Assembly: GCA_937888825.1 (NCBI GenBank)
Contig: CALBFE010000042.1
Location: 1-39,403, forward strand
Direction of reading: 5' to 3'
Source: an uncultured Actinomycetes bacterium
Lineage (GTDB): Bacteria > Actinomycetota > Actinomycetes > Nanopelagicales > Nanopelagicaceae
DNA: 39,403 nucleotides
Shown here: in pieces, positions 15,601 through 24,791 of the stretch
Layout of the letters: every line of letters begins with the position of its first letter
How positions within the stretch are numbered: the stretch's first letter is position 1
The notes under the pieces: generated by a model
What the model saw: the letters and a program-made list of their open reading frames with translations, nothing else
What the model was told of the DNA's origin: nothing
Databases searched by the model: none
Translations under genes and position numbers: made by a program

Positions 15601-16896
15601 ATGCAGACTCACTCGGTCGGTACGTTATTTGCAGATCTAGCAGTTATTGCTGGCCTTATTGTTTTGGCCTCCTTCTTCGTCGCAGCTGAAATCGCCCTCA
15701 TCTCACTTCGAGATAGCCAAGTCCGAGAAATTGCGACCCGTGGCAAACGTGGCGCTCGCGTTGCAGCCCTAGCCGCACACCCCAACCGATTGCTGGCTGC
15801 GGTTCAAATTGGTGTAACTGTCAGCGGCTTTCTCTCTGCCGCCCTTGGAGCTGATCAACTAGGTGACTATGTCATTCCGTGGCTGGAGTCTCTAGGCATT
15901 TCCAACGCCTGGAGTACGACTATTTCTCTCATTGGTGTCACTTTAGTGATCGCTTACTTCTCTTTAGTCTTTGGAGAGTTGGTTCCAAAGAGAGTGGCTC
16001 TATTTAGGGCTGAAGAGATTGCTATGAGAACAGCGGGAATCATTAACATCGTTGCAAATATTTTCCGCCCAATTATCTGGCTACTCTCAAAATCTACAGA
16101 CATTGTTTTGCGCGCATTTGGCATTGATCCCAAAGAGGCTAGAAGCCAGATATCAGAAGAAGAGTTATTAGATCTTGTGTCTGGCCATGCTGCATTGAGC
16201 GAAGAAGAGCGTGACATTGTTGAAGAGGTATTTAATGCTTCAGAGCGCCAGATTCATGAAGTTATGGTTCCGCGAACAGAAGTTGATTTCATGGATGTTT
16301 CATTAACCGTTGGAAAAGCTATCGAGTTAGCTGTTGATAAAGCACATTCTCGTTATCCAGTAATCCGTGGTTCTTCCGATGAAGTGATTGGCTTTATTCA
16401 CGTGCGGGACCTACTTGATACTTCTTTAGCAACTAAGGAAGCAAAGATTATTGAGTTAGTTCGATCCATAATCTTTTTGCCTGGAACAAAAGGCATTTTG
16501 CCGGCACTTTCTGAGATGCGTAAACAAGGCCAACATGTGGCAATCGTCCTTGATGAATACGGCGGCACTGACGGCATCGTGACTCTGGAAGATCTTGTTG
16601 AGTGCCTCATCGGTGATATCAGAGATGAATACGATGGCGATGAAGCCGATATCGCTGTGGAATCACGGACCGGTGATTTTGAAGTCGATGGCTTAATTTC
16701 AATTGAGGATTTAATTGAGCAGACAGGCCTAGAAATCCAAGACGGTCCTTATGAAACCGCCAGCGGCTTTGTTATGCATCATTTAGGCCGAATTCCTAAA
16801 GAGCATGACGTAGTAGTGGTCGATGGAGTGCGAATTACAGTGCTTTCTATGGAGGGTAAGCGCGCTGGAGCGCTATTGATCTCTCGTAGTGCATGA
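15601..16896 (+). CDS. CNNM/CorC-HlyC family membrane protein with CBS domains
   Basis: A polytopic membrane protein of the 'hemolysin C / CorC' family, associated with divalent cation (Mg2+/Co2+) efflux or homeostasis rather than haemolysis. In order: CNNM (DUF21) membrane domain, about residues 5-190, with ASFFVAAEIALISL and SLVFGELVPKRVAL; a CBS pair (about 205-330) with MVPRTEVDFMDV and IVLDEYGGTDGIVTLEDLVE; and a C-terminal CorC_HlyC domain (about 350-430). I chose the ATG at 15601 because an upstream TTG at 15571 would lie within the predicted promoter. trpS follows 19 bp downstream. Confidence 0.88.
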   Translation: MQTHSVGTLFADLAVIAGLIVLASFFVAAEIALISLRDSQVREIATRGKRGARVAALAAHPNRLLAAVQIGVTVSGFLSAALGADQLGDYVIPWLESLGISNAWSTTISLIGVTLVIAYFSLVFGELVPKRVALFRAEEIAMRTAGIINIVANIFRPIIWLLSKSTDIVLRAFGIDPKEARSQISEEELLDLVSGHAALSEEERDIVEEVFNASERQIHEVMVPRTEVDFMDVSLTVGKAIELAVDKAHSRYPVIRGSSDEVIGFIHVRDLLDTSLATKEAKIIELVRSIIFLPGTKGILPALSEMRKQGQHVAIVLDEYGGTDGIVTLEDLVECLIGDIRDEYDGDEADIAVESRTGDFEVDGLISIEDLIEQTGLEIQDGPYETASGFVMHHLGRIPKEHDVVVVDGVRITVLSMEGKRAGALLISRSA

Positions 16897-16915
16897 TGTG
16901 TGAAAGAATTAACGC

Positions 16916-17914
16916 ATGAGCACCAAGCGGGTTTTATCTGGAATCCAACCAACAAGTGATTCCTTCCACCTGGGTAATTACTTAGGCGCCGTTAAACAGT
17001 GGGTTGATTTACAAGATGGTCATGATGCCTTTTATTGCATCGTTGATTTGCATGCTCTTACTGGCGAGATAGAACCTGCTCTACTGCGAAAGCGGACGTT
17101 GGCATCAGCAGCACAGTTAATAGCACTTGGAATTTCTCCAGAGAAATCAACGTTATTTGTCCAGTCCCAAGTTCCACAACACAACCAATTGGGTTGGCTC
17201 ATGGAATGCATGGCTGGTTTTGGTGAAGCAAGCCGCATGACGCAGTTCAAAGATAAATCTGCAAAGGGTGGCTCAGACTCTGCACGCGTTGGACTTTTCA
17301 CATATCCAATGTTGCAAGCTGCAGATATTTTGTTATATCAAGCCGACTTAGTTCCAGTTGGTGAAGATCAGCGCCAGCACATTGAGTTAACACGTGACTT
17401 AGCAGGACGCTTTAATACTCGCTTTGGTCAGACTTTTACGATTCCAGAAAACTTTATTTTAAAGACTGCGGCCAAAATTCAAGACTTACAAGATCCATCG
17501 GCCAAGATGAGTAAATCATCAGGCTCTGTGGCAGGTGTTCTTGAGTTAATGGACACCCCGGAATCAAATGCTAAGAAGATAAAGAGTGCAGCAACTGATG
17601 CTGGCCGTGAAGTGAAATTTGATGAGATAGAAAAGCCAGGCATTAGTAATTTACTGACAATTCATTCTTCTCTTTCAGGAACTTCTATTGCAGATCTTGA
17701 AAAACAGTTTGATGGCAAGGGTTATGGCGACTTTAAAGGCGAAGTTGCTGAGGTTGTTGTTGAATATTTTCGACCTATTCGCGCTAGCGCAATTGAATTA
17801 TTGAGCGATGAGAAGCATTTGCTTGATATTTTGCATAACGGGGCGTCAAAAGCCCGTGTAGTAGCCTCACAAACCCTTGAAAAAGCCTATGAAAACCTGG
17901 GGATCGTTAAATAA
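16916..17914 (+). CDS. trpS: Tryptophanyl-tRNA synthetase
   Basis: Class I aminoacyl-tRNA synthetase charging tRNA-Trp. At 332 aa it has normal length. The HIGH-type motif is HLGN (18-21) in [13 protein letters not shown] and the KMSKS loop is KMSKS (197-201). The [25 protein letters not shown] segment, quoted here as [10 protein letters not shown] (131-140) and PVGEDQRQH (147-155), is typical of bacterial TrpS. No T-box leader is possible in the 19-bp gap. No clear ribosome site is present; AAGAAT lies at -12 to -7 relative to the ATG, so a leaderless transcript is possible, or read-through from the upstream gene. Confidence 0.95.
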   Translation: MSTKRVLSGIQPTSDSFHLGNYLGAVKQWVDLQDGHDAFYCIVDLHALTGEIEPALLRKRTLASAAQLIALGISPEKSTLFVQSQVPQHNQLGWLMECMAGFGEASRMTQFKDKSAKGGSDSARVGLFTYPMLQAADILLYQADLVPVGEDQRQHIELTRDLAGRFNTRFGQTFTIPENFILKTAAKIQDLQDPSAKMSKSSGSVAGVLELMDTPESNAKKIKSAATDAGREVKFDEIEKPGISNLLTIHSSLSGTSIADLEKQFDGKGYGDFKGEVAEVVVEYFRPIRASAIELLSDEKHLLDILHNGASKARVVASQTLEKAYENLGIVK

Positions 17915-17934
17915 CCCAGTCACAGAAGTATCAA

Positions 17935-18086
17935 CTCAAGGTTGAGACTTATCCAAAACGTTACCTCTCGCCGCCTAATTTCTCAGGGCGTTTGTTGAGT
18001 TTATTCGTACATAACTACTAGGCTGACTAATACACAGAGCTCCTATCTCAGCGTCTAGTTGATGTAGGGGAGCCCCTTGAAGGAGG
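17935..18086 (+). promoter_or_regulatory. Promoter and structured leader of the nucleoside operon
   Basis: This 176-bp gap (17915-18090) is the longest gene-free stretch here. It contains a palindrome CTCAAGGTTGAG (17935-17946) and a -10 candidate TAGGCT (18019-18024), the same hexamer as at the nucleoside hydrolase promoter, giving a leader of about 60 nt; TACTAG (18016-18021) with TTGTTG 18 bp upstream (17992-17997) is the alternative. In the leader, CTCCT (18040-18044) can pair with the GGGAG at 18068-18072 or with the Shine-Dalgarno AGGAG (18081-18085), but not both. No known riboswitch core is recognised. Confidence 0.35.
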
Positions 18087-18090
18087 AAAA

Positions 18091-19146
18091 TTGAAGAAAG
18101 TATTTCGTCTCGTAGCAGTTATCGCTGCAGCAACTCTTGCAGCAACTGCATTTGTAGCACCATCAGCAACTGCAGCATCAAAGGTAAAAGTTGGACTTGC
18201 TTATGACATCGGTGGCCGCGGAGACAAGTCTTTCAATGACTCTGCTGCAGCTGGTCTAGATGCTGCCAAGAAGAAATTTGGCGTTAAGGCTAAAGAAGTA
18301 ACAGTTACAACAGGTTCAGATTCAGAGCGCGAAGACAAGCTCCGCTTGCTAGCAAAAGCTGGATACAACCCAATCATCGCAGTTGGTTTCTTGTATGCAG
18401 GCCCACTAAAGGCTGTTGCATCAGATTATCCAGACACTCAGTTCGGAATCATTGATGATGCATCAGTAGATCTTCTCAACGTTGCTGGTCTTGTATTTGC
18501 TGAAGAGCAAGGTTCATACCTAGCTGGCGTTGCAGCAGCACTTGCATCAAAGTCAGGGAAAATCGGTTACATCGGTGGAGTTCGTATTCCACTACTACAG
18601 AAGTTTGAAGCAGGATTCGTTGCTGGTGTTAAGGCAACAAAGAAGTCTGCAACTGTTGATGTTAAGTATGTAACTGAGTTCCCAGACTTCTCTGGTTTCA
18701 ATGACCCAGCTAAGGCAAAGGTTATTGCTAAGGGAATGATCGATAAGGGCACAGATGTTATTTACTCTGCTGCTGGTGGTTCAGGTGCGGGTAACTTCGC
18801 AGCCGCAACTGATGCAGCAAAGGCTGGCAAGAAGGTTTGGACTATCGGAGTTGACTCTGATCAGTACCTAACAGCTTCAAAAGCTGAGAAGAAGAACATG
18901 CTTACATCAATGATCAAGCGCGTTGACCGTGCTGTTTATGACGTAATTGCAACTGCAGTTGTAGGTTCTTCAGTTAATGACATTCTAGATGCCGAGGCTG
19001 GTATCTACGGTCGTCAGTACAACTTGGCGTTAGATGGTGTTGGAGTTTCATACTCTGGCAAATACATCAACAAGTACAAGTCTGCAATCAACAAGGCTGC
19101 AGCAGGGATTAAGGCTGGCAAGATCAAGGTTCCAACAAAGCCATAA
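18091..19146 (+). CDS. BMP-family nucleoside-binding protein of an ABC importer
   Basis: A 351-aa extracytoplasmic substrate-binding protein of the BMP (PnrA/TmpC-like) family, which binds purine and other nucleosides. Family features are GLAYDIGGRGDKSFNDSAAAG (35-55), GSDSEREDKLRLLA, and AEEQGSYLAGVAAALASKSG. An N-terminal Sec signal (KKVFRL, a hydrophobic stretch, then an Ala-Thr-Ala site ending at residue 28) is clear. Unusually there is no lipobox cysteine; the whole protein has none, so lipid anchoring is impossible. TTG start behind a strong ribosome site (AAGGAGG), chosen because it gives the intact signal peptide. It opens the nucleoside operon; a large hairpin follows. Confidence 0.9.
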   Translation: MKKVFRLVAVIAAATLAATAFVAPSATAASKVKVGLAYDIGGRGDKSFNDSAAAGLDAAKKKFGVKAKEVTVTTGSDSEREDKLRLLAKAGYNPIIAVGFLYAGPLKAVASDYPDTQFGIIDDASVDLLNVAGLVFAEEQGSYLAGVAAALASKSGKIGYIGGVRIPLLQKFEAGFVAGVKATKKSATVDVKYVTEFPDFSGFNDPAKAKVIAKGMIDKGTDVIYSAAGGSGAGNFAAATDAAKAGKKVWTIGVDSDQYLTASKAEKKNMLTSMIKRVDRAVYDVIATAVVGSSVNDILDAEAGIYGRQYNLALDGVGVSYSGKYINKYKSAINKAAAGIKAGKIKVPTKP

Positions 19147-19166
19147 TCACTCACTAAATAGTGGCG

Positions 19167-19207
19167 TTTGGCCCAACAATGGAGTTAAATCTCCTTGTTG
19201 GGCCAAA
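19167..19207 (+). terminator. Large hairpin between the binding-protein and ATPase genes (attenuator or 3'-end stabiliser)
   Basis: Left arm 19167-19179 and right arm 19195-19207 are perfectly complementary over 13 bp (TTTGGCCCAACAA). After one unpaired T (19180), four more pairs close on a TTAAAT loop. TGTTTTT follows, an imperfect U-tract. It lies 20 bp after the binding-protein stop and about 20 bp before the ribosome site of the ATPase gene, so it probably stops a fraction of transcripts or protects the upstream mRNA, keeping the binding protein in excess. Confidence 0.85.
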
Positions 19208-19243
19208 TGTTTTTAATTATCAACTCAAAGGAGAGTTCCTAAA

Positions 19244-20746
19244 GTGTCAGTAGCTGTTGAACTGCGACATATCTCCAAGCGCTTCCCAGGCGTGATAGCC
19301 AATAAAGACGTCTCTATGAAAGTTGAAACGGGGACTGTTCATGCTCTTGTTGGTGAAAACGGTGCAGGAAAATCCACCGTAATGAAGATTTTGTATGGAA
19401 TGCAGCACCCAGATGGCGGAGAAATTTTAGTCAATGGCCAAGCCGTTAATTTTAAAAACCCAAATGATGCAATCGATGCCAGCATTGGCATGGTCCACCA
19501 GCACTTTATGTTGGCAGATAACTTCACAGTTTTAGAAAATATCATTTTGGGTGCTGAGCCTCAGCGTGGAATTACAATTGACTTTGCCTCAGCCCGTAAA
19601 AAAGTTGCTGACATGTCTGCGGCATATGGTTTAGATGTTGATCCAGATATTTTGGTTGAAGAGCTAGGCGTAGGGCAGCGCCAGCGTGTTGAAATTTTGA
19701 AGGTTCTTTTTCGCGGTGCTCGAATTTTGATTTTTGATGAACCAACAGCGGTGCTAGTTCCTCAGGAAGTTGATGACTTATTTAATGCACTCAAAGGTCT
19801 TCGCGCCGAAGGAATGGCAATTATCTTTATCTCTCACAAACTCGATGAAGTATTACGCGTTGCCGATGATGTAACTGTGGTTCGTGCGGGATCGACTGTT
19901 GCCCAAGTGAAAGCAAAAGATGTTACCGCAAGGCAGCTAGCTGAACTCATGGTGGGCAGTGAACTTCCACAGCCAACCACCCATGGTGATACTCGTCGCC
20001 CAGAGGTCACACTTTCACTTAAAGATGTTTCGGTTCCAACTAAATCTGGTCGTGATTTGATCTCCCATATCTCTTTCGACCTGCAAGCAGGCGAAGTTAT
20101 TGGAATAGCTGGAGTTGAAGGCAATGGCCAAGCTGAGTTAGTTGAAGCAATCATGGGTTTGCGTGATTACACGGGCCAGATTGAATTTAAAGGCGAAAAC
20201 ATAGACCACTACACCGTGGCTCATCGCCACGATGCCGGAATTGGCTTGATTCCAGAGGATCGCCAACGACAAGCATTGATGATGGCATCGCCTCTTTGGG
20301 AAAATAGAATTCTTGGGCATCAAAGAAGGAAGCCCATAATGCGTGGTTTTATTTTAGATAAAAAGGCAACAATTGCAGATACTCGAGTAATCATGGATGA
20401 GTTTGATGTTCGCGCACCAGGGCCACACACTTTGGCAGCAGCGCTGTCAGGTGGTAACCAACAAAAATTTATCGTAGGCCGTGAAATGAGCAAAGCCCCT
20501 GCACTTCTTGTTGCATCACACCCAACTCGTGGCGTGGATGTTGGTGCACAAGCTGCAATTTGGGAAGAACTTCGCCGAGCACGTGAAAAAGGAATGGCAG
20601 TGGTATTAATCTCTGCTGACCTAGAAGAGCTCATTGGAATGTCTGATCGACTTCTAGTGATGCTACGCGGAGCGATAGCTGCAGAACTTAATCCTCAAAA
20701 GACAACACCTGAGCAACTTGGTTCTGCGATGACAGGCGCACAATGA
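19244..20746 (+). CDS. Nucleoside ABC importer ATPase (double-domain, NupA/YufO type)
   Basis: A 500-aa protein with two tandem ATPase domains, as in the RbsA/MglA/YufO group. Domain 1 (about 5-240): Walker A GENGAGKST, signature in the GVGQRQRVEILK segment, Walker B ILIFDEPTAVLVP, H-loop IIFISHKLDEVL. Domain 2 (about 255-495): a degenerate Walker A GVEGNGQAEL, signature LSGGNQQKF and LLVASHPTRGVDVG; the degenerate second site is normal for this family. Energises nucleoside uptake with the two permeases that follow. GTG start after AAAGGAG. The stop overlaps the next gene by 4 bp. Confidence 0.92.
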   Translation: MSVAVELRHISKRFPGVIANKDVSMKVETGTVHALVGENGAGKSTVMKILYGMQHPDGGEILVNGQAVNFKNPNDAIDASIGMVHQHFMLADNFTVLENIILGAEPQRGITIDFASARKKVADMSAAYGLDVDPDILVEELGVGQRQRVEILKVLFRGARILIFDEPTAVLVPQEVDDLFNALKGLRAEGMAIIFISHKLDEVLRVADDVTVVRAGSTVAQVKAKDVTARQLAELMVGSELPQPTTHGDTRRPEVTLSLKDVSVPTKSGRDLISHISFDLQAGEVIGIAGVEGNGQAELVEAIMGLRDYTGQIEFKGENIDHYTVAHRHDAGIGLIPEDRQRQALMMASPLWENRILGHQRRKPIMRGFILDKKATIADTRVIMDEFDVRAPGPHTLAAALSGGNQQKFIVGREMSKAPALLVASHPTRGVDVGAQAAIWEELRRAREKGMAVVLISADLEELIGMSDRLLVMLRGAIAAELNPQKTTPEQLGSAMTGAQ

Positions 20747-21846
20747 AAAAACCATCAATCTCCCAGGTACTTCTAGCAGTTGCGGCGCCTGTAGCTGCAG
20801 CAGTAGTTTCAATTGTTATCTCTAGTTTTGCAGTCTTAGCATCCAAGAAATCCCCAATGGATGCTTATAAGACAATGTGGGAGTTTGGAACTGAAGCCGG
20901 CTCGCTACTTGAAGTTCTTAATACGGCTACCCCTTATTACATTGCAGCCATTGCAATTGCTGTGACTTTTAGGGCCGGTTTATTTAATATTGGTGTTGAA
21001 GGCCAACTGCGTTTAGGCGCCCTCTTCAGCGCATACCTAAGCGCTAAATTTGTTTTGCCACCAGTGCTTCATGTTCTGGCCGTGTTTCTCATTGCTATGA
21101 CTGTCGGTGGATTATGGGCGGCAATTGCGGCCTACTTAAAAGTTAAGCGCGGTGTGAGTGAAGTTATCTCAACAATCATGTTGAACTCACTTGCCGTTGG
21201 TCTGACCTCCTTCCTGTTCTCTCAGTATTTTGCTGAAATCACTGAAGGCTCTAATAACTTAACCACCAAGGTTCTTCCAGCCTCTGCACAGATTCCTGAC
21301 CTGATGCCATTATTGAATAAATTGGGCGTGGAAGATCAGCCTGGCGGCGGCGTATATGGCATGTTACTGGTCGCAATTGCACTTGGAATTGCTTTCTGGT
21401 TCATCGTTAACCGCACACGTTTTGGTTTTGAATTACGGGCATCAGGCGCAAATCCGATAGCGGCTCGTGTGAGCGGCGTTAATTCCAAGAAAATGATTTT
21501 TATAGCTCTAGTAATTTCAGGTGCAATTGCGGGCTTGTCCGGTCTTCCGGCTGTGCTGGGTGACACTCATTCATACACAATGGGATTTAGATCAGGTATT
21601 GGCTTTTCTGCAATTGCGGTAGCGCTATTGGGTCGAAATGGCGCAGTAGGAATGGGATTTAGTGCTTTGTTATTTGGTTTCCTTGAAGTGAGCTCACGAT
21701 CACTAGAACTCATCGATATTGCCCCTGAAACTTATGTGATTATGCAAGGTTCTATATTACTTAGCTCAGTTATCGCCTATGAAGTTATTCGTCGTTACAA
21801 GATAACACTGCAGAGTAAAGAGCTAGCAAAGGTGGTGGCAGCATGA
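20743..21846 (+). CDS. Nucleoside ABC importer permease 1 (YufP/NupB type)
   Basis: A 367-aa multi-helix permease of the BPD_transp_2 family (ribose/nucleoside type). The family core is in TATPYYIAAIAIAVTFRAGLFNIGVEGQ, given here by its last part FRAGLFNIGVEGQ (about 77-89), and in GVSEVISTIMLNSLA (the EAA-like cytoplasmic loop contacting the ATPase). Pairs with the next permease as a heterodimer. ATGA overlaps on both sides with its neighbours show translational coupling. Confidence 0.9.
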   Translation: MKKPSISQVLLAVAAPVAAAVVSIVISSFAVLASKKSPMDAYKTMWEFGTEAGSLLEVLNTATPYYIAAIAIAVTFRAGLFNIGVEGQLRLGALFSAYLSAKFVLPPVLHVLAVFLIAMTVGGLWAAIAAYLKVKRGVSEVISTIMLNSLAVGLTSFLFSQYFAEITEGSNNLTTKVLPASAQIPDLMPLLNKLGVEDQPGGGVYGMLLVAIALGIAFWFIVNRTRFGFELRASGANPIAARVSGVNSKKMIFIALVISGAIAGLSGLPAVLGDTHSYTMGFRSGIGFSAIAVALLGRNGAVGMGFSALLFGFLEVSSRSLELIDIAPETYVIMQGSILLSSVIAYEVIRRYKITLQSKELAKVVAA

Positions 21847-23078
21847 AAACTAAAGCAACCAAGCTCTTACTTAATGCAACACTCTTAATTCTTGTCATAT
21901 CGATAATTCGCTTAATCACTGGAGCAAGTGACTTAACTAGCATTGGAACGGCCTCTGCGGCGCTCCTTCTCTCAGTTCCAATTGTTTTAGCTGGACTTGG
22001 TGGGTTGTTCTCTGAGCGCTCTGGTGTTGTAAACATTGGCCTTGAGGGCATGATGATTCTTGGTGCATGGGCTGGTGGCTTTATTGGATCTAAGCACGGA
22101 CCATGGCTTGGTTTAGCAGCTGCAATTTTCTTTGGCGCAGTAGGTGCTCTTGTGCATGCAATTGCAACAATTTCTTTTGGTGTAGATCATGTGGTCTCTG
22201 GTGTTGCTATCAACATCATTGCTGCTGGATTAGTTCGTTATCTTTCCACAATCTTGTACCAAGGTGGATCCTGGCCAGGGCCATCACAATCACCAGATGT
22301 TGGTCCAATCTCAAACAATGGCCTTCCCGTTCTTTCTGGTGGAACTTACTTTGGTTGGAAGAGTCCAGATATTTTGACGCCTATCGCTGAAAAACAGTGG
22401 TTTTTCATCTCTGATGTTGCCTCAATTATCCGTGGCTTAACTGGAGATCTTTCATATGTAACTGTTATTGCAGTTGCAATAGTTCCAATCTCATTCTTTA
22501 TCCTTTGGAAAACATCATTTGGACTTCGACTACGCAGCGCTGGTGAGGCACCAATTGCTGCTGAATCATTGGGCGTAAATGTTTACTTAATGAAATATTC
22601 AGGTGTTCTAATCTCAGGTGGCTTGGCTGGATTAGGTGGTGGATTCTTAGCAATTGTTGCGGCAAATCACTATCAAGAAAATCAGGTAGCCGGGCGAGGA
22701 TACATCGGACTTGCAGCATTACTTTTTGGAAATTATCGCCCAGGTGGAATTTTGATGGGTGCCGGTTTGTTTGGATTTGCCGATGCGCTGCAATTACGTG
22801 ATTCAGCCTCGATCCATGCCCTCATTCTCTTGATTGTTGTAATTCTTGCCTACCTTGTTTATCGCGATGTGCGCAAGGGCAAATATCTTTCTGCAGCAAT
22901 TAGTGGCGTGATGTCAGCCGGCTTTATGTGGTTCTACTTAGCAGTTGATGTTCTACCGGGACAGTTAGTGACGATGACTCCTTACATTGCAACGCTTCTA
23001 GTTATGTCACTTGCCTCTCAACGACTACGAATGCCAGCAGCTGACGGTATTCCATACCGTCGCGGCGGATTGCGATGA
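21843..23078 (+). CDS. Nucleoside ABC importer permease 2 (YufQ/NupC type)
   Basis: A 411-aa multi-helix permease of the same family. GLFSERSGVVNIGLEGMMI (about 54-72) and SFGVDHVVSGVAINIIAAG mark the conserved core, and AAESLGVNVYLMKYSGVLIS is the second cytoplasmic segment. It is longer than minimal family members because of extra helices at the C-terminus (after about residue 330: YRDVRKGKYLSAAISGVM onward). 4-bp overlaps with the upstream permease and with cdd. Confidence 0.9.
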   Translation: MKTKATKLLLNATLLILVISIIRLITGASDLTSIGTASAALLLSVPIVLAGLGGLFSERSGVVNIGLEGMMILGAWAGGFIGSKHGPWLGLAAAIFFGAVGALVHAIATISFGVDHVVSGVAINIIAAGLVRYLSTILYQGGSWPGPSQSPDVGPISNNGLPVLSGGTYFGWKSPDILTPIAEKQWFFISDVASIIRGLTGDLSYVTVIAVAIVPISFFILWKTSFGLRLRSAGEAPIAAESLGVNVYLMKYSGVLISGGLAGLGGGFLAIVAANHYQENQVAGRGYIGLAALLFGNYRPGGILMGAGLFGFADALQLRDSASIHALILLIVVILAYLVYRDVRKGKYLSAAISGVMSAGFMWFYLAVDVLPGQLVTMTPYIATLLVMSLASQRLRMPAADGIPYRRGGLR

Positions 23079-23476
23079 TCGCTATAGACTGGGATGCACT
23101 GCGCACCGCTGCTGTTGCAGCCATGAAAACCGCTTACGCCCCTTATTCAAAATTTCCAGTAGGCGTGGCTGCGTTAGTAGATGATGGTCGCATTGTCTCT
23201 GGATGCAATGTTGAAAATGCTAGTTATGGTTTAGGTCTTTGCGCAGAGTGCGGATTAGTTTCAAACCTCATTGCTTCAGGTGGCGGACGTTTAGTTGCAA
23301 TCTCATGTGTTGATGGACAGGGAAATCACTTGGCACCATGTGGGCGATGCCGCCAACTTTTATTTGAGCATGGTGGAACTAAAGCGCTTTTGATGACAGA
23401 TGATGGGCCACAGACAATGGCGGCTATGTTGCCTTGGGCTTTTGGTCCTGATGATTTAGAGCGCAACGAGCGCTAA
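23075..23476 (+). CDS. cdd: Cytidine deaminase
   Basis: Zinc enzyme converting (deoxy)cytidine to (deoxy)uridine in pyrimidine salvage. At 133 aa it is the short tetrameric type. The zinc site is visible as Cys56-Ala-Glu58 with Cys89 and Cys92 (PCGRCRQ), Glu58 being the proton shuttle, and the substrate motif NVENASYG (45-52). It follows the permease with a 4-bp overlap and precedes deoA with no gap (TAA-ATG), so imported cytidine is deaminated and then phosphorolysed. Confidence 0.95.
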   Translation: MIAIDWDALRTAAVAAMKTAYAPYSKFPVGVAALVDDGRIVSGCNVENASYGLGLCAECGLVSNLIASGGGRLVAISCVDGQGNHLAPCGRCRQLLFEHGGTKALLMTDDGPQTMAAMLPWAFGPDDLERNER

Positions 23477-24781
23477 ATGTCCCAGGTTGAGGCTTTCTCA
23501 GCAGCTGAAGTAATTGCTGCAAAACGTGATCGACATTCATTAACTGACCCACAAATCGATTGGGTAATCGATGCATACACACGTGGGGCAGTAGCTGATG
23601 AACAAATGTCTGCGCTACTAATGGCAATTTTGCTCAACGGTATGGAATCTCGAGAGATTTCTCGATGGACTGATGCAATGATCAATAGCGGTGAGCGCAT
23701 GAACTGGTCAGCGCTAACACGACCAACAGTTGATAAGCATTCAACAGGTGGAGTCGGGGACAAGATCACTTTGCCTCTAGCGCCGCTGGTTGCCGCTTGT
23801 GGTGCTGCTGTGCCTCAACTATCTGGTCGAGGTCTTGGTCATACTGGTGGAACTTTAGATAAATTAGAATCAATTCCCGGTTGGCGAGCTTCACTATCAA
23901 ATGAAGAAATGCTTAAAGTTTTGCAAGATTGCGGAGCAGTTATTTGCGCAGCTGGAGCAGGATTAGCACCTGCGGATAAGAAACTTTATGCACTGCGCGA
24001 TGTGACGGCGACAGTAGAGGCTATTCCACTCATTGCATCATCGATTATGAGTAAGAAGATTGCAGAAGGAACAAGTGCACTAGTGCTAGACGTTAAGACT
24101 GGTGCTGGTGCATTCATGAGTGATCCTGAGAAGGCTAAAGAGTTAGCCCATGTAATGGTGGGTCTTGGAAAACGGGCTGGAGTAAAGACCATCGCACTTG
24201 TAACAGCCATGGATATTCCCTTGGGCTTAACTGCAGGTAATGCTTTAGAGGTGCGCGAATCTGTAGAGGTATTGGCAGGCGGTGGCCCATCAGATATCGT
24301 CGAACTCACTGTTCTACTTGCACGTGAGATGTTAGAAACTGTTGGGATTACTAACGCTGATCCAGCTGATATGTTAAAAAATGGAAAAGCAATGGATGTT
24401 TGGCGCCAGATGATTAGTGCCCAAGGCGGAGATCCTGATGCAAAACTTCCAATTGCAAAAGAGAATTTAGTTGTTACAGCTCAATCAAGTGGAACGATTC
24501 TTTCAATGGATGCTATGAAAGTGGGATTGGCTGCTTGGCGCTTAGGTGCTGGCAGATCACGCCAGGGCGAAGCAGTTCAGGCCGGAGCTGGAATTGAAAT
24601 TCACGCTAAACCAGGCGATAGCGTGGCCGCAGGAGCACCGCTCTACACATTGCACACAGACACTCCAGCAGCCTTTGCCCGCGCACAAGAATCGCTGACA
24701 AATTCAGTAACTATTGGCGATTTACCAAAGGGTGGAAAAATAGATAGATTGCCACTTGTAGTCGAGCGAATTACGGATTGA
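23477..24781 (+). CDS. deoA: Thymidine / pyrimidine-nucleoside phosphorylase
   Basis: A 434-aa cytoplasmic enzyme that phosphorolyses thymidine/(deoxy)uridine to base and (deoxy)ribose-1-phosphate. The family signature segment [20 protein letters not shown] (about 114-133) is intact, as is the phosphate-binding [11 protein letters not shown] and the substrate region [20 protein letters not shown]. The C-terminal alpha/beta domain is complete. The ATG directly follows the cdd stop and has no ribosome site of its own, so it depends on coupling. Thymidine- versus uridine-preferring type cannot be told from the sequence alone. Confidence 0.92.
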   Translation: MSQVEAFSAAEVIAAKRDRHSLTDPQIDWVIDAYTRGAVADEQMSALLMAILLNGMESREISRWTDAMINSGERMNWSALTRPTVDKHSTGGVGDKITLPLAPLVAACGAAVPQLSGRGLGHTGGTLDKLESIPGWRASLSNEEMLKVLQDCGAVICAAGAGLAPADKKLYALRDVTATVEAIPLIASSIMSKKIAEGTSALVLDVKTGAGAFMSDPEKAKELAHVMVGLGKRAGVKTIALVTAMDIPLGLTAGNALEVRESVEVLAGGGPSDIVELTVLLAREMLETVGITNADPADMLKNGKAMDVWRQMISAQGGDPDAKLPIAKENLVVTAQSSGTILSMDAMKVGLAAWRLGAGRSRQGEAVQAGAGIEIHAKPGDSVAAGAPLYTLHTDTPAAFARAQESLTNSVTIGDLPKGGKIDRLPLVVERITD

Positions 24782-24791
24782 GAGCCTTAAG

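Noticed and set aside
17915-18090. Purine riboswitch before the nucleoside operon
   Set aside because: No conserved purine-riboswitch core or three-way junction could be recognised; only generic hairpin potential is visible.
20100-20135. Degenerate Walker A in the second half of the nucleoside ATPase as a loss of function
   Set aside because: The RbsA/MglA/YufO group normally has one degenerate nucleotide site.
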